A DNA stretch of 13,433 bases from Clostridiaceae bacterium (GTDB lineage Bacteria; Bacillota; Clostridia; Oscillospirales; QAMX01): positions 1 through 13,433 of the forward strand of contig JAEDGJ010000064.1 of assembly GCA_016297585.1 (NCBI GenBank), written 5' to 3'. Below, in pieces: positions 6,537-13,433 of the stretch. The notes beneath the pieces are model-generated. The model saw only the letters and a list, made by a program, of their open reading frames with translations. It was not told where the DNA came from and did not search any database. Numbering within the stretch: position 1 is the stretch's first letter; every line of letters starts with the position of its first letter. The translations under genes and the position numbers were made by a program.

Positions 6537-7760
6537 ATGCGAGTAGCTGTAACCGGTCTCGGCGCGCTGACGCCCATCGGCAACGATGTCAGCGCTTTCT
6601 GGAACGCCGCAGTGCAGGGTGTCTGCGGCATCGCCCCCATCACCCGCTTTGACACCTCGGACATCAAATATAAGCTCGCAGCCGAGCTGCGCGATTTCGA
6701 TCCGCTTTCCCGTCTGGACCGCCAGATCATCCGCCGTACCGATCTCTTTACGACGTACGCCCTCTATGCCGCCGAGGAAGCGATGACCGATTCCGCCTTA
6801 GCGGGCAGCGTGGACGAGGATGAGTTCGGCGTCGTCTTCGGCTCCGGCGTCGGCGGCTTTGACACCTTCTGCGAGGAGCATGCGCACCTGCTGACCGGCG
6901 GTCCGCGCCGCGTCTCCCCGCTGTTCATCCCCAAGATGATCTCCAACATCGCCGCGGGCAACCTCGCCATCCGCTATCACGCGCACGGCAGCTGCCTGTG
7001 CGTCACGACCGCCTGCGCGACGGGCACGTCCGCCGTCGGAGAAGCCTACCGCCTCATCCGGGACGGCGAGCAGACCGCGGTGCTCTGCGGCGGCAGCGAG
7101 GCCGTCATCTCCAAGCTCTCCGTCGCGGGCTTTGGCAACTGCCAGGCGCTTTCCGCCTCCGAGGATCCCGATGCCGCGTCCCTGCCGTTCGACGCACGCC
7201 GTGCGGGCTTTGTCATGGGCGAGGGCGCGGGCGCGCTCGTGCTCGAGGAATATGAGCACGCCGTCCGCCGCGGCGCAAAGATCTATGCCGAGGTCGTCGG
7301 CTACGGCTCCACCTGCGACGCGCACCACGTCACGGCGCCCGATCCGGAGGCCCGCTCGAGCGCGCGCGCCGTCAGTCTCGCCGCCAGAGCACTCGGAGGC
7401 GTCGATCCGGCGCGCATCTATATCAATGCGCACGGCACGGGCACCGCGCTTAACGACAAGACGGAGACCGCCGCCTATAAGCGCGCGTTCGGCGACGACG
7501 CCTACCGCCTCCACATCAGCTCCACGAAGTCGATGACCGGGCATATGCTGGGCGCCGCCGGCGCGGTCGAGGCCATCGTCTCGATCCTCGCGCTGCGCGA
7601 CGGCATCGTGCCGCCGACGATCCACCTGCAGGAGCCGGATCCCGCGTGCGACCTCGACTACACCCCGAACACCGCCCTGCACACGCCGCTGGACGCCGCG
7701 CTGTCCGTTTCTCTTGGGTTCGGCGGGCACAATGCCTGCGTCGCGTTCGCCAAAGTCTGA
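6537..7760 (+). CDS. fabF: Beta-ketoacyl-ACP synthase II (KAS II)
   Basis: Elongating condensing enzyme that joins acyl chains to malonyl-ACP. At 407 residues it is near the family's usual length. The Cys-His-His triad is present: Cys160 in TTACATG (157-163), His299 in NAHGTGT (297-303) and His336 in KSMTGHMLGAAG (331-342); Lys331 is the conserved lysine. VAVTGLGALTPIG (3-15) is the canonical N-terminus, and FDARRAGFVMGEGAG (218-232) and SLGFGGHNA (392-400) are further signatures. The start follows AAGGAG (6524-6529) that overlaps the fabG stop. FabF rather than FabB is favoured because this operon type carries a single elongating KAS of this kind. No defects seen. Confidence 0.96.
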   Translation: MRVAVTGLGALTPIGNDVSAFWNAAVQGVCGIAPITRFDTSDIKYKLAAELRDFDPLSRLDRQIIRRTDLFTTYALYAAEEAMTDSALAGSVDEDEFGVVFGSGVGGFDTFCEEHAHLLTGGPRRVSPLFIPKMISNIAAGNLAIRYHAHGSCLCVTTACATGTSAVGEAYRLIRDGEQTAVLCGGSEAVISKLSVAGFGNCQALSASEDPDAASLPFDARRAGFVMGEGAGALVLEEYEHAVRRGAKIYAEVVGYGSTCDAHHVTAPDPEARSSARAVSLAARALGGVDPARIYINAHGTGTALNDKTETAAYKRAFGDDAYRLHISSTKSMTGHMLGAAGAVEAIVSILALRDGIVPPTIHLQEPDPACDLDYTPNTALHTPLDAALSVSLGFGGHNACVAFAKV

Positions 7761-7772
7761 CAGAGGTGCCCG

Positions 7773-8210
7773 ATGGATATCAACGTAATCGAAAAACTCG
7801 CGAAAATCGCCCGTGAAAACGGCCTTTCCCGGCTGGAGATCGAGGAAGACGGGCTGCACATCCGCATGGAGCGCGAAAGTGCGCCTGCGGGAGCCGCCGC
7901 GGCGTCCCCGGCTCCCGCCGCAGCCGTTTCCCTGCCCGAACCGGCCTCAGAACCGGCGTCCGACGGGCTCTATGTCCAGAAAAGCCCGCTTGTGGGCACG
8001 CTGTACCTTGCGCCGAAGCCGGACGCCGCGCCCTTCGCCGCACCGGGCACGCATATCAAAAAGGGCGATACGATCTGCATCGTCGAGGCGATGAAGCTCA
8101 TGTCCGAGCTTTCGGCCGAGGTTTCCGGCACCGTCGAGCGCGTCTGCGTCGAAAACGGCCGCCCCGTCGAGTTCGGACAGCCGCTTTTCATGATTCGGGA
8201 GGACGTATGA
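7773..8210 (+). CDS. accB: Biotin carboxyl carrier protein of acetyl-CoA carboxylase
   Basis: Carries the biotin that shuttles carboxyl groups from AccC to AccA/AccD. The 145-residue protein has an N-terminal helical region (1-34), a flexible Ala/Pro-rich linker (about 37-65), and a C-terminal biotinyl domain with the attachment Lys108 in VEAMKLM (104-110). SPLVGTLY (71-78) and GQPLFMIRE near the C-terminus are typical of the BCCP fold. The ATG is 13 nt after the fabF stop, with AGAGGTG (7762-7768) as a modest ribosome site. Its TGA overlaps the fabZ ATG. Biotin ligase must be encoded elsewhere. Confidence 0.96.
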   Translation: MDINVIEKLAKIARENGLSRLEIEEDGLHIRMERESAPAGAAAASPAPAAAVSLPEPASEPASDGLYVQKSPLVGTLYLAPKPDAAPFAAPGTHIKKGDTICIVEAMKLMSELSAEVSGTVERVCVENGRPVEFGQPLFMIREDV

Positions 8211-8620
8211 ACAAAGACGAACTGATGAAAATTCTTCCCCACCGGGATTCCATGCTGCTGCTCGATTCCGCGACCGTTTCCGACGGACACGCCCACGGCG
8301 TCCGTCAGATCACCGGCAGCGAGTGGTTCCTCGACGGTCATTTTCCCGGCAATCCCGTCGTCCCCGGCGTCATTCTCTGCGAGATCCTCGGGCAGTCGGT
8401 CGCCGTGCTGCTGGCCGACCAGGTGACGGGCAAGGGCGTTCCGATGTTCACGGGGCTCGACCGCGTGCGCTTCCGCCATCCCGTGCGCCCCGGCGACACG
8501 TTCGTCACGGACTGCGTGATCACGAAGTCGCGCCCGCCGTTCTACTGGTGTGAGGGCGAAGGCCGCGTCGGAGACACGCTCTGCGTCTCCGCGTCGTTCT
8601 CGTTTGCGCTGAACGTATAA
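8207..8620 (+). CDS. fabZ: 3-hydroxyacyl-ACP dehydratase
   Basis: Hot-dog-fold enzyme that dehydrates 3-hydroxyacyl-ACP to trans-2-enoyl-ACP, the substrate of the enoyl reductase. The 137-residue protein starts with ILPHRDSMLLLD (9-20), matching the FabZ 'LPHRxPxLLxD' signature, and has the catalytic pair His45 in GHFPGNPVVPG (44-54) and Glu59 in VILCEILGQ (55-63). The FTGLDRVRFRHPVRPGD stretch (81-97) matches the family's 'RFRxPVxPGD' strand. ATG overlaps the accB TGA as ATGA, with GGGAGG (8197-8202) 4 nt upstream. There is no FabA or FabM nearby, so unsaturated fatty acid formation must be handled by this FabZ/FabF pair or by genes elsewhere. Confidence 0.96.
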   Translation: MNKDELMKILPHRDSMLLLDSATVSDGHAHGVRQITGSEWFLDGHFPGNPVVPGVILCEILGQSVAVLLADQVTGKGVPMFTGLDRVRFRHPVRPGDTFVTDCVITKSRPPFYWCEGEGRVGDTLCVSASFSFALNV

Positions 8621-8632
8621 GAGGAAGGCGCC

Positions 8633-9946
8633 ATGTTTTCAAAAATCCTGATCGCCAACCGCGGCGAAATCGCGCTCCGCGTCATCCGCGTCTGCCGCGA
8701 GATGGGCATCTCGACCGTCGCGGTCTGTTCGGAAGCCGACCGCGACGCGCTGCCGGCGCTGCTGGCCGACGAATGCGTCTGCGTCGGCGCGAACGCCCCG
8801 CGCGACAGCTATCTGAACATCCGCAACATCCTCGCCGCCGCCGAGCTGACCGGCGCGCAGGCGATCCACCCCGGCTATGGCTTTCTCTCCGAGAATCCCG
8901 CCTTCGCCCGCGCCTGCGAGCAGGCGGGACTGACCTTTATCGGCCCCTCCGGCGACGTTCTCGACCGCATGGGCGACAAGAACAACGCCAGACAACTTGC
9001 GGTGTCCATCGGCGTACCGGTCATCCCCGGCAGCGAGATCGTCGAAACGCTCGACGAAGCGCGCGCGGAGGCGGAGCGCGTCGGCTATCCGCTGCTCATC
9101 AAGGCCGCGGCCGGCGGCGGCGGCAAGGGCATCCGCATCGTCGAGAGCCCCGACGCGCTGCCTTCCGCCTTTGCCACCGCTTCCGAGGAGGCGATCGCCT
9201 CCTTCGGCGACGGACGCGTCTATCTCGAGCGCTACCTCACCGGCGTGCGCCATGTGGAGGTGCAGCTGCTCGCGGACGCCTACGGCAAGATCCTCACGCT
9301 CGGCGAGCGCGACTGCTCGCTGCAGCGCAACCGCCAGAAGGTCATCGAGGAGACCCCCTGCCCCGCGCTCGACGGGGAAACGCGCGCAAAGCTCACCGCC
9401 GCCGCCGTCCGGGCGGCCGCCGCATCGGGCTACCGCGGCGCGGGCACCGTCGAATTCCTGCTGGCTCCCGACAAGAGCTTCTACTTCATCGAGATGAACC
9501 CGCGCCTGCAGGTCGAGCACGGCGTCAGCGAGGAGGTCTCGGGCGTGGACATCGTCAAGTGGCAGATCCGCGTCGCGGCGGGCATTCCGCTGCCGATGAC
9601 GCAGGAGAGCGTGACGCCGACCGGCTGCGCCATCGAGTGCCGCATCAACGCGAAAAATGCCGGAAAGATCGATTTTCTGCATATTCCCGGCGGGCACCGC
9701 GTCCATTTCGACACCGCGCTCGTCCAGGGCGGCACGGTGCCGCCGTATTACGATTCCATGCTCGGCAAGCTCATCGTCTTCGCCGCGACGCGCGAAGAAG
9801 CCGTGCGCAAGATGGAGGCCGCACTCTGCGAGCTGGCCATCGACGGGGTGGACACGAACCGCAACGACCAGCTCTCTCTCGTGCGCACCGCCGCGTTCCG
9901 CGCGGGACGGTACGACACGTTAAGTCTTGCCGAAGGGAGGATGTAA
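8633..9946 (+). CDS. accC: Biotin carboxylase subunit of acetyl-CoA carboxylase
   Basis: ATP-grasp enzyme that carboxylates the biotin on AccB with bicarbonate. Seen: N-terminal KILIANRGEIALRVIR (4-19), HPGYGFLSEN (79-88), the mobile glycine loop AAAGGGGKGIR (about 158-168), ERDCSLQRNRQKVIEE, and the active-site EMNPRLQVEH with its catalytic Glu/Arg. PPYYDSMLGKL is near the C-terminus. At 437 residues it is slightly shorter than the E. coli enzyme (449). The difference is partly a compact stretch after CRINAKN, which runs to FLHIPGGH without the usual 'F.PSPG' piece, a form I recall from related gut Clostridia. VEHGVSE also replaces the common VEHPVTE. The ATG follows AAGAGGAAGG (8619-8628), and accD starts 3 nt after the stop. 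Confidence 0.96.
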   Translation: MFSKILIANRGEIALRVIRVCREMGISTVAVCSEADRDALPALLADECVCVGANAPRDSYLNIRNILAAAELTGAQAIHPGYGFLSENPAFARACEQAGLTFIGPSGDVLDRMGDKNNARQLAVSIGVPVIPGSEIVETLDEARAEAERVGYPLLIKAAAGGGGKGIRIVESPDALPSAFATASEEAIASFGDGRVYLERYLTGVRHVEVQLLADAYGKILTLGERDCSLQRNRQKVIEETPCPALDGETRAKLTAAAVRAAAASGYRGAGTVEFLLAPDKSFYFIEMNPRLQVEHGVSEEVSGVDIVKWQIRVAAGIPLPMTQESVTPTGCAIECRINAKNAGKIDFLHIPGGHRVHFDTALVQGGTVPPYYDSMLGKLIVFAATREEAVRKMEAALCELAIDGVDTNRNDQLSLVRTAAFRAGRYDTLSLAEGRM

Positions 9947-9949
9947 GCG

Positions 9950-10798
9950 ATGAAAGACATACGCGAGCTGTTCCGCCGCTCCCAGAACACGCTGGAAACC
10001 GGCGGCGTGGAGATGCCGGAGGCGGTGTCCTGCCCCTACTGCGGCAAGAGCGTCCCGGAGGAGGTCTGGATGCGCGCCCGCCGCGTCTGTCCGAGCTGCG
10101 GCCATCACGACCGCCTGCCGGTGCGCGAGCGCATCGCGCTGCTCTGCGACCGCTTTGACGAGCGCGACGCGGAGATCGTCTCCTCCGATCCGCTCTCGTT
10201 CCCGGGATACGCCGAAAAGCTCCGCCGCGCGGCAGAGGCGTCGGGGGAAGCCGAGGGCGTGCTCTGCGGAGAGGCCGTTATCGGCGGCTTCCGCACCGCG
10301 CTTTTCGTCATGGACCCCGCGTTCATGATGGGCAGCATGGGCACCGCCGTCGGCGAGAAGATCGCGCGGCTGTTTGACTTCGCCTCCGACAACGCGCTTC
10401 CCGTGATCGGCGTCACCGCGTCCGGCGGCGCGCGGATGCAGGAGGGCATCCTCTCCCTGATGCAGATGGCGAAGGTCTCCTGCGCGGTGCGGCGGCATTC
10501 GGACGCGGGGCTTTTCTACGCCGCCGTGCTGACCGATCCGACGACCGGCGGCGTCACCGCGAGCTTTGCGATGCAGGCCGACGTCCTGCTGGCCGAGCCG
10601 CGCGCCCGCATCGGCTTTGCCGGACGGCGCGTCATCGAGCAGACGACCCGCACGAAGCTCCCCGACGACTTCCAGAGCGCCGAATTTCAGCTCGCGCACG
10701 GCTTTCTCGACCGCATCGTGCCGCGCGCCGAGCTGAAAAAGACGCTTGTCCGGCTTCTTCTGCTGCATAACGCGCCGAAAATGGAGGAAGTGCTATGA
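9950..10798 (+). CDS. accD: Acetyl-CoA carboxylase carboxyltransferase, beta subunit
   Basis: With AccA it transfers the carboxyl group from biotin to acetyl-CoA, giving malonyl-CoA. The 282-residue protein has the diagnostic N-terminal zinc ribbon, Cys28-x2-Cys31 and Cys47-x2-Cys50, then the crotonase-like carboxyltransferase domain: DPAFMMGSMG (121-130), VTASGGARMQEG (154-165), LTDPTTGGVTASFAM (193-207), and RIGFAGRRVIEQT (219-231). These are typical oxyanion and CoA-binding motifs of AccD. The ATG is 3 nt after the accC stop with AGGGAGG (9934-9940) upstream. Its stop overlaps the accA start as ATGA, suggesting that equal amounts of the two subunits are made. Confidence 0.96.
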   Translation: MKDIRELFRRSQNTLETGGVEMPEAVSCPYCGKSVPEEVWMRARRVCPSCGHHDRLPVRERIALLCDRFDERDAEIVSSDPLSFPGYAEKLRRAAEASGEAEGVLCGEAVIGGFRTALFVMDPAFMMGSMGTAVGEKIARLFDFASDNALPVIGVTASGGARMQEGILSLMQMAKVSCAVRRHSDAGLFYAAVLTDPTTGGVTASFAMQADVLLAEPRARIGFAGRRVIEQTTRTKLPDDFQSAEFQLAHGFLDRIVPRAELKKTLVRLLLLHNAPKMEEVL

Positions 10799-11571
10799 CC
10801 GCCTACGAACGCTTACAGCTTGCCCGCGCGATGGGGCGTCCCACCGCCTCCGACTACATCGCCGCACTGTTTACCGACTCCGTCGAGCTGCACGGCGACC
10901 GCGCCTACGCCGACGACCCGTCCGTCACCGGCGGCATCGGACTGTTGGCCGGCACGCCCGTCACGTTCATCGGCATCGAGCGCGGACACGACACGATGGA
11001 GCGCATCCGCTACAACTTCGGCTGTCCGAAGCCCGAGGGCTACCGCAAGGCGCGCCGTCTGATGCTGGAAGCCGAGAAATTCGGCCGTCCCGTCGTCACC
11101 TTCGTCGACACCTCGGGCGCGGCCTGCGGCATCGGCGCGGAGGAACGCGGCCAGGGACAGGCCATCGCGGAGAATCTGACCGTCATGGCGGGGCTGCGCG
11201 TGCCCATCGTCTCGATCGTCATCGGCGAAGGCGGCAGCGGCGGCGCGCTGGGGCTGGCGCTTGCGGACCGCGTCTGGATGCTCGAAAACGCCGCCTATTC
11301 CGTCATCTCCCCCGAGGGCTGCGCCTCCATCCTCTGGAAGGATGCCGCCCGCGCGCCGGAAGCCGCGGAACGGCTGCACTTCACCGCCGAGGATATGCTG
11401 CGCTTCGGCGTCGCCGAGCGGATCATCGAGGAGCGCTTCGACGAGTTTCCCGCGATGTGCGCGTCTCTCGGGCAGGCGCTTTCCGAGACGCTGGGAACGC
11501 TCTCCGCGATGACCGCGGACGCGCGCATCCTCGCCCGCGCCGAACGCTTCCGGAAATTTAGTCCCGCATAA
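10795..11571 (+). CDS. accA: Acetyl-CoA carboxylase carboxyltransferase, alpha subunit
   Basis: Partner of AccD in malonyl-CoA formation. The 258-residue protein is shorter than the 319-residue E. coli AccA, mainly because the long N-terminal helical extension is missing, as is common in Bacillota. Recognisable motifs: ARAMGRPTASDYI (10-22), ELHGDRAYADDPS (31-43), the GHDTMERIRYNFGCPKPEGYRKA segment from about 64 to 86, FVDTSGAACGIGAEERGQ (103-120), IVIGEGGSGGALGLALAD (141-158) and SVISPEGCASILWKD (169-183). ATG overlaps the accD TGA, with GGAGG (10783-10787) 7 nt upstream. It is the last gene of the operon; no intrinsic terminator follows it. Confidence 0.96.
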   Translation: MTAYERLQLARAMGRPTASDYIAALFTDSVELHGDRAYADDPSVTGGIGLLAGTPVTFIGIERGHDTMERIRYNFGCPKPEGYRKARRLMLEAEKFGRPVVTFVDTSGAACGIGAEERGQGQAIAENLTVMAGLRVPIVSIVIGEGGSGGALGLALADRVWMLENAAYSVISPEGCASILWKDAARAPEAAERLHFTAEDMLRFGVAERIIEERFDEFPAMCASLGQALSETLGTLSAMTADARILARAERFRKFSPA

Positions 11572-11575
11572 CGGA

Positions 11576-11604
11576 TGGACATTTTTGCGCGGCTGTGCTA
11601 CAAT
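11576..11604 (+). promoter_or_regulatory. Extended -10 promoter of the right-edge gene
   Basis: TGGACA (11576-11581, 5/6 to the -35), a 17-nt spacer and TACAAT (11599-11604) with TG at 11596-11597 form a strong vegetative promoter that begins 5 nt after the accA stop. The predicted start is near 11611, which is the centre of a small inverted repeat, GGACAGTCC (11607-11615); that could be an operator or chance. Confidence 0.75.
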
Positions 11605-11646
11605 ACGGACAGTCCCTATTTTCCGAAAAAAAGGAGTTCATCGCCC

Positions 11647-13433
11647 ATGAATGACATCCGTCTTCCCAAGGAAGGCATCTTCGTCGGCTCCGGCGTCTAT
11701 CCGACCGATACCAACACGCTCCTGTCCACCATGATCGGCCACTATTCGTGGCAGTGCCAGTATTTCAGCCCCTTCGATATGATCGACCGGATCATCGAAG
11801 ACAACCAGGGCAATCTCGCGCAGGTCTGGGGCTATGCCCGCGGCTTTTCGCCCCGGCTTCTCGCCGAATGGCTCTACGCGCTGGACGAGGTCGGCGTCGA
11901 CATTCCCGCGCCCGACTGGGACAACTTCAAAAACCTGCTGCAGTCGGAATATCAGGACGTCTTCGACAAGTACAGCGACCGCTTCGGCGCCGGTATCGCC
12001 CGATTCATCCGCGAGGCGAAAAAGCGCGGCATCTACACGGCGCTGATCTATACCTCCGCCGAAACGCCGTGGGTCCATAAGATGGCCGAAGAGGGTGGAG
12101 AGTACTACCTCGGCTACGACTTCGGCGAGCGCTACAACATCGGCCTGAACGAAGCCAAAAAGATCCTCGAGGAAAGCGGCGAGCTGAAGCTGAGCGCGCT
12201 CGCCAGAAGCCTTGAGAGCCGCGTCCGCGCGCACGTCGACGAGCGCCGCGCGCAGGGCTGGGGACATATCATGGCCACGAGCGCGAACTTCACGCTCGAT
12301 TACGAGGTGCTGGGCGGCGCGGACATCCCCGTCGTCGAGGATTTCGCCTTCCCGAACCTGAATTTCACCTCCGGCTACTCCCGCGGCCTCTACCGCCAGC
12401 ACAATCTCCCCCTCTGGGGCTCCCATCTCGCGCATGAGCACTACGCGTGGCTGCCGAACTCCGATTCGCACCGCTGGGATCTGCTGCGCGCGGGGCTGTA
12501 CCTGAAGTACATGGCCGGCAGCAAGATGATCATCAACGAATCCGGCAACTGGTTCGTCGAGCACACGCTCTCGCCCGACTCTCCGAAGCTCGAGGTGCCG
12601 CAGACCGGCCGCGAAAAGCTCGGCGTCATCGGCTGGGGCGCCGCGAAGAAGGCGATCGCCGAGGAGCCGGAGACGGTGAAGGCGCTGCTCGAGGAAGCGC
12701 GTCCCTATTTCCCGAATCTCGACTACAATTCCGAGATCTGCCGCAAGTACCGCGAGATCATCTCCGATTTCTGGGACTATGTCAAGGCAAACGGCACGCC
12801 CGAGGGTCAGCCCGAGTCCGTCATCGCGCTCGCGAAGGGCAACTGCGATCTGGCCTCCTCCCGCTACAACCATAACTACGCCATCAGCGGCCTCTACGAC
12901 ATCGCCTGCAAGAATCCCGTGTGGTTCGAGGGCGCGCCGGAACGCGGCTGGAAGCTCGCCCGCGACGTTTTCTTCCCCACGGTGCCCGTCACGAAGCCCT
13001 ACGTCAACCTCCACGTCTCCGGCACCCCCTACGGCCAGGTCGACGTCGTCTCCTTCGCCGACAACAAGATCGACGCGGACTTCCTGCTCCGGCAGTACAA
13101 GGCGCTCCTGTTCACGGGCTGGAACACCTGCTCGGAGGAGCAGTACGAGATCCTGCGCGCCTATGTCGAGGGCGGCGGCACGCTGTTCATCTCCATCCCG
13201 CAGCTCTCCACGAACGAGACCCGCAGCCTCGACGTCGACGTCTCCGAGCTGGTGCACGGCGGCGACTTCTCCGATCTCGCGGGCGTCCGTGTCCGCGGCC
13301 GCGGCGAGTGCATCTACTGGGCGACCGTGCCGCCGAAGTCCGAGGCGCTGGGCGTGACGTTCCCCCGCCGCTTCGGCATCCTGGGCGTCCCGATGGGCGA
13401 CATCGAGATCACGGATCCCGAGCTCGAGATCCT
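11647..13433 (+). CDS. Large uncharacterised protein, glycoside-hydrolase-like barrel plus GATase-like domain (3' end outside window)
   Basis: An open frame of 595 codons runs from ATG 11647 to the window edge without a stop. AAGGAG (11631-11636) lies 10 nt upstream, and a consensus promoter precedes it. I do not recognise the exact family. Residues 1-400 have alternating strands ending in aromatic or acidic residues, typical of a (beta/alpha)8 glycosidase: FVGSGVYP (12-19), IYTALIYTSAETPW (129-142), GWGHIMATSANF (204-215), IPVVEDFAFPN (227-237), LPLWGSHLAHEHY (254-266) and MIINESGNWFVEH (294-306). Glu298, or Glu231/Asp232, could be catalytic (inference). Residues about 464-520 (VDVVSFADNKID, KALLFTGWNTCS, YVEGGGTLFISIP) resemble the glutamine-amidotransferase-like domain that follows the barrel in GH42-type enzymes. 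There is no signal peptide or membrane helix, so it is probably cytoplasmic and may act on imported oligosaccharides. Confidence 0.75.
   Translation, partial: MNDIRLPKEGIFVGSGVYPTDTNTLLSTMIGHYSWQCQYFSPFDMIDRIIEDNQGNLAQVWGYARGFSPRLLAEWLYALDEVGVDIPAPDWDNFKNLLQSEYQDVFDKYSDRFGAGIARFIREAKKRGIYTALIYTSAETPWVHKMAEEGGEYYLGYDFGERYNIGLNEAKKILEESGELKLSALARSLESRVRAHVDERRAQGWGHIMATSANFTLDYEVLGGADIPVVEDFAFPNLNFTSGYSRGLYRQHNLPLWGSHLAHEHYAWLPNSDSHRWDLLRAGLYLKYMAGSKMIINESGNWFVEHTLSPDSPKLEVPQTGREKLGVIGWGAAKKAIAEEPETVKALLEEARPYFPNLDYNSEICRKYREIISDFWDYVKANGTPEGQPESVIALAKGNCDLASSRYNHNYAISGLYDIACKNPVWFEGAPERGWKLARDVFFPTVPVTKPYVNLHVSGTPYGQVDVVSFADNKIDADFLLRQYKALLFTGWNTCSEEQYEILRAYVEGGGTLFISIPQLSTNETRSLDVDVSELVHGGDFSDLAGVRVRGRGECIYWATVPPKSEALGVTFPRRFGILGVPMGDIEITDPELEI

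Noticed and set aside
6798..9706. Long minus-strand frames opposite fabF (6798-7859) and accC (8639-9706).
   Set aside because: They mirror strongly conserved plus-strand genes, show no recognisable domains and have no ribosome sites or promoters.
11638..13257. A 539-codon open frame on the minus strand opposite the right-edge gene.
   Set aside because: Its translation is low-complexity and rich in Ala, Arg, Val and Asp with no family motif, while the plus-strand frame has a ribosome site, promoter and structured sequence. Long antisense frames are expected from the GC-rich third positions here.
1..13433. Mobile elements, CRISPR arrays, phage, defence islands, tRNA or rRNA genes.
   Set aside because: No transposase or integrase motifs, no regularly spaced repeats, no tRNA-like cloverleaf in the short intergenic gaps, and composition looks uniform across the window.

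Overview
The window looks like a chromosomal segment of a GC-rich member of the Bacillota, class Clostridia, and I would guess an Oscillospirales-like gut lineage. The reasons are a type II fatty acid synthesis (FAS II) operon in the gene order known from Gram-positive bacteria, FabK as the enoyl reductase, a split four-subunit acetyl-CoA carboxylase, AGGAGG-type ribosome sites, and textbook vegetative promoters (TTGACA-17-TACAAT type) in the few AT-rich gaps. The lineage guess is inference from gene order and remembered family variants, not from a search.

Left arm (1-1652, minus strand): a two-gene unit. An amidohydrolase_2-type hydrolase is followed 18 nt later by a PfkB-type sugar or sugar-acid kinase that runs off the left edge. 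A strong sigma-A-type promoter (1624-1652) drives it and shows that the hydrolase starts further in than the longest reading frame suggests. Divergently (1717-2695) lies a monocistronic purC with its own consensus promoter and a strong intrinsic terminator.

Centre (2696-11571, plus strand): eleven tightly packed genes, fabH-acpP-fabK-fabD-fabG-fabF-accB-fabZ-accC-accD-accA. AccA/B/C/D make malonyl-CoA, FabD loads it on AcpP, FabH starts chains, FabF extends them, and FabG, FabZ and FabK complete each cycle. Most junctions are overlapping or nearly so (ATGA overlaps at accB/fabZ and accD/accA, a 13-nt overlap at fabK/fabD). The order is that of the pneumococcal fab cluster, but without fabM and fabT and with no regulator gene in front. 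The clearest anomaly is fabK, which has lost about 34 nt near codon 204. This removes about 12 residues and shifts the frame, so the only enoyl reductase in the operon reads as broken.

Right arm (11572-13433): no terminator is visible after accA. A consensus extended -10 promoter begins 5 nt after the accA stop and drives a large gene, at least 595 codons and cut by the right edge. It looks like a glycoside-hydrolase-type barrel followed by a glutamine-amidotransferase-like domain; its substrate is unknown.

I saw no tRNA, rRNA, CRISPR, insertion sequence, phage or defence genes. Apart from the fabK lesion and the uncharacterised right-edge protein this is an ordinary housekeeping region, and I did not find a new system in it.
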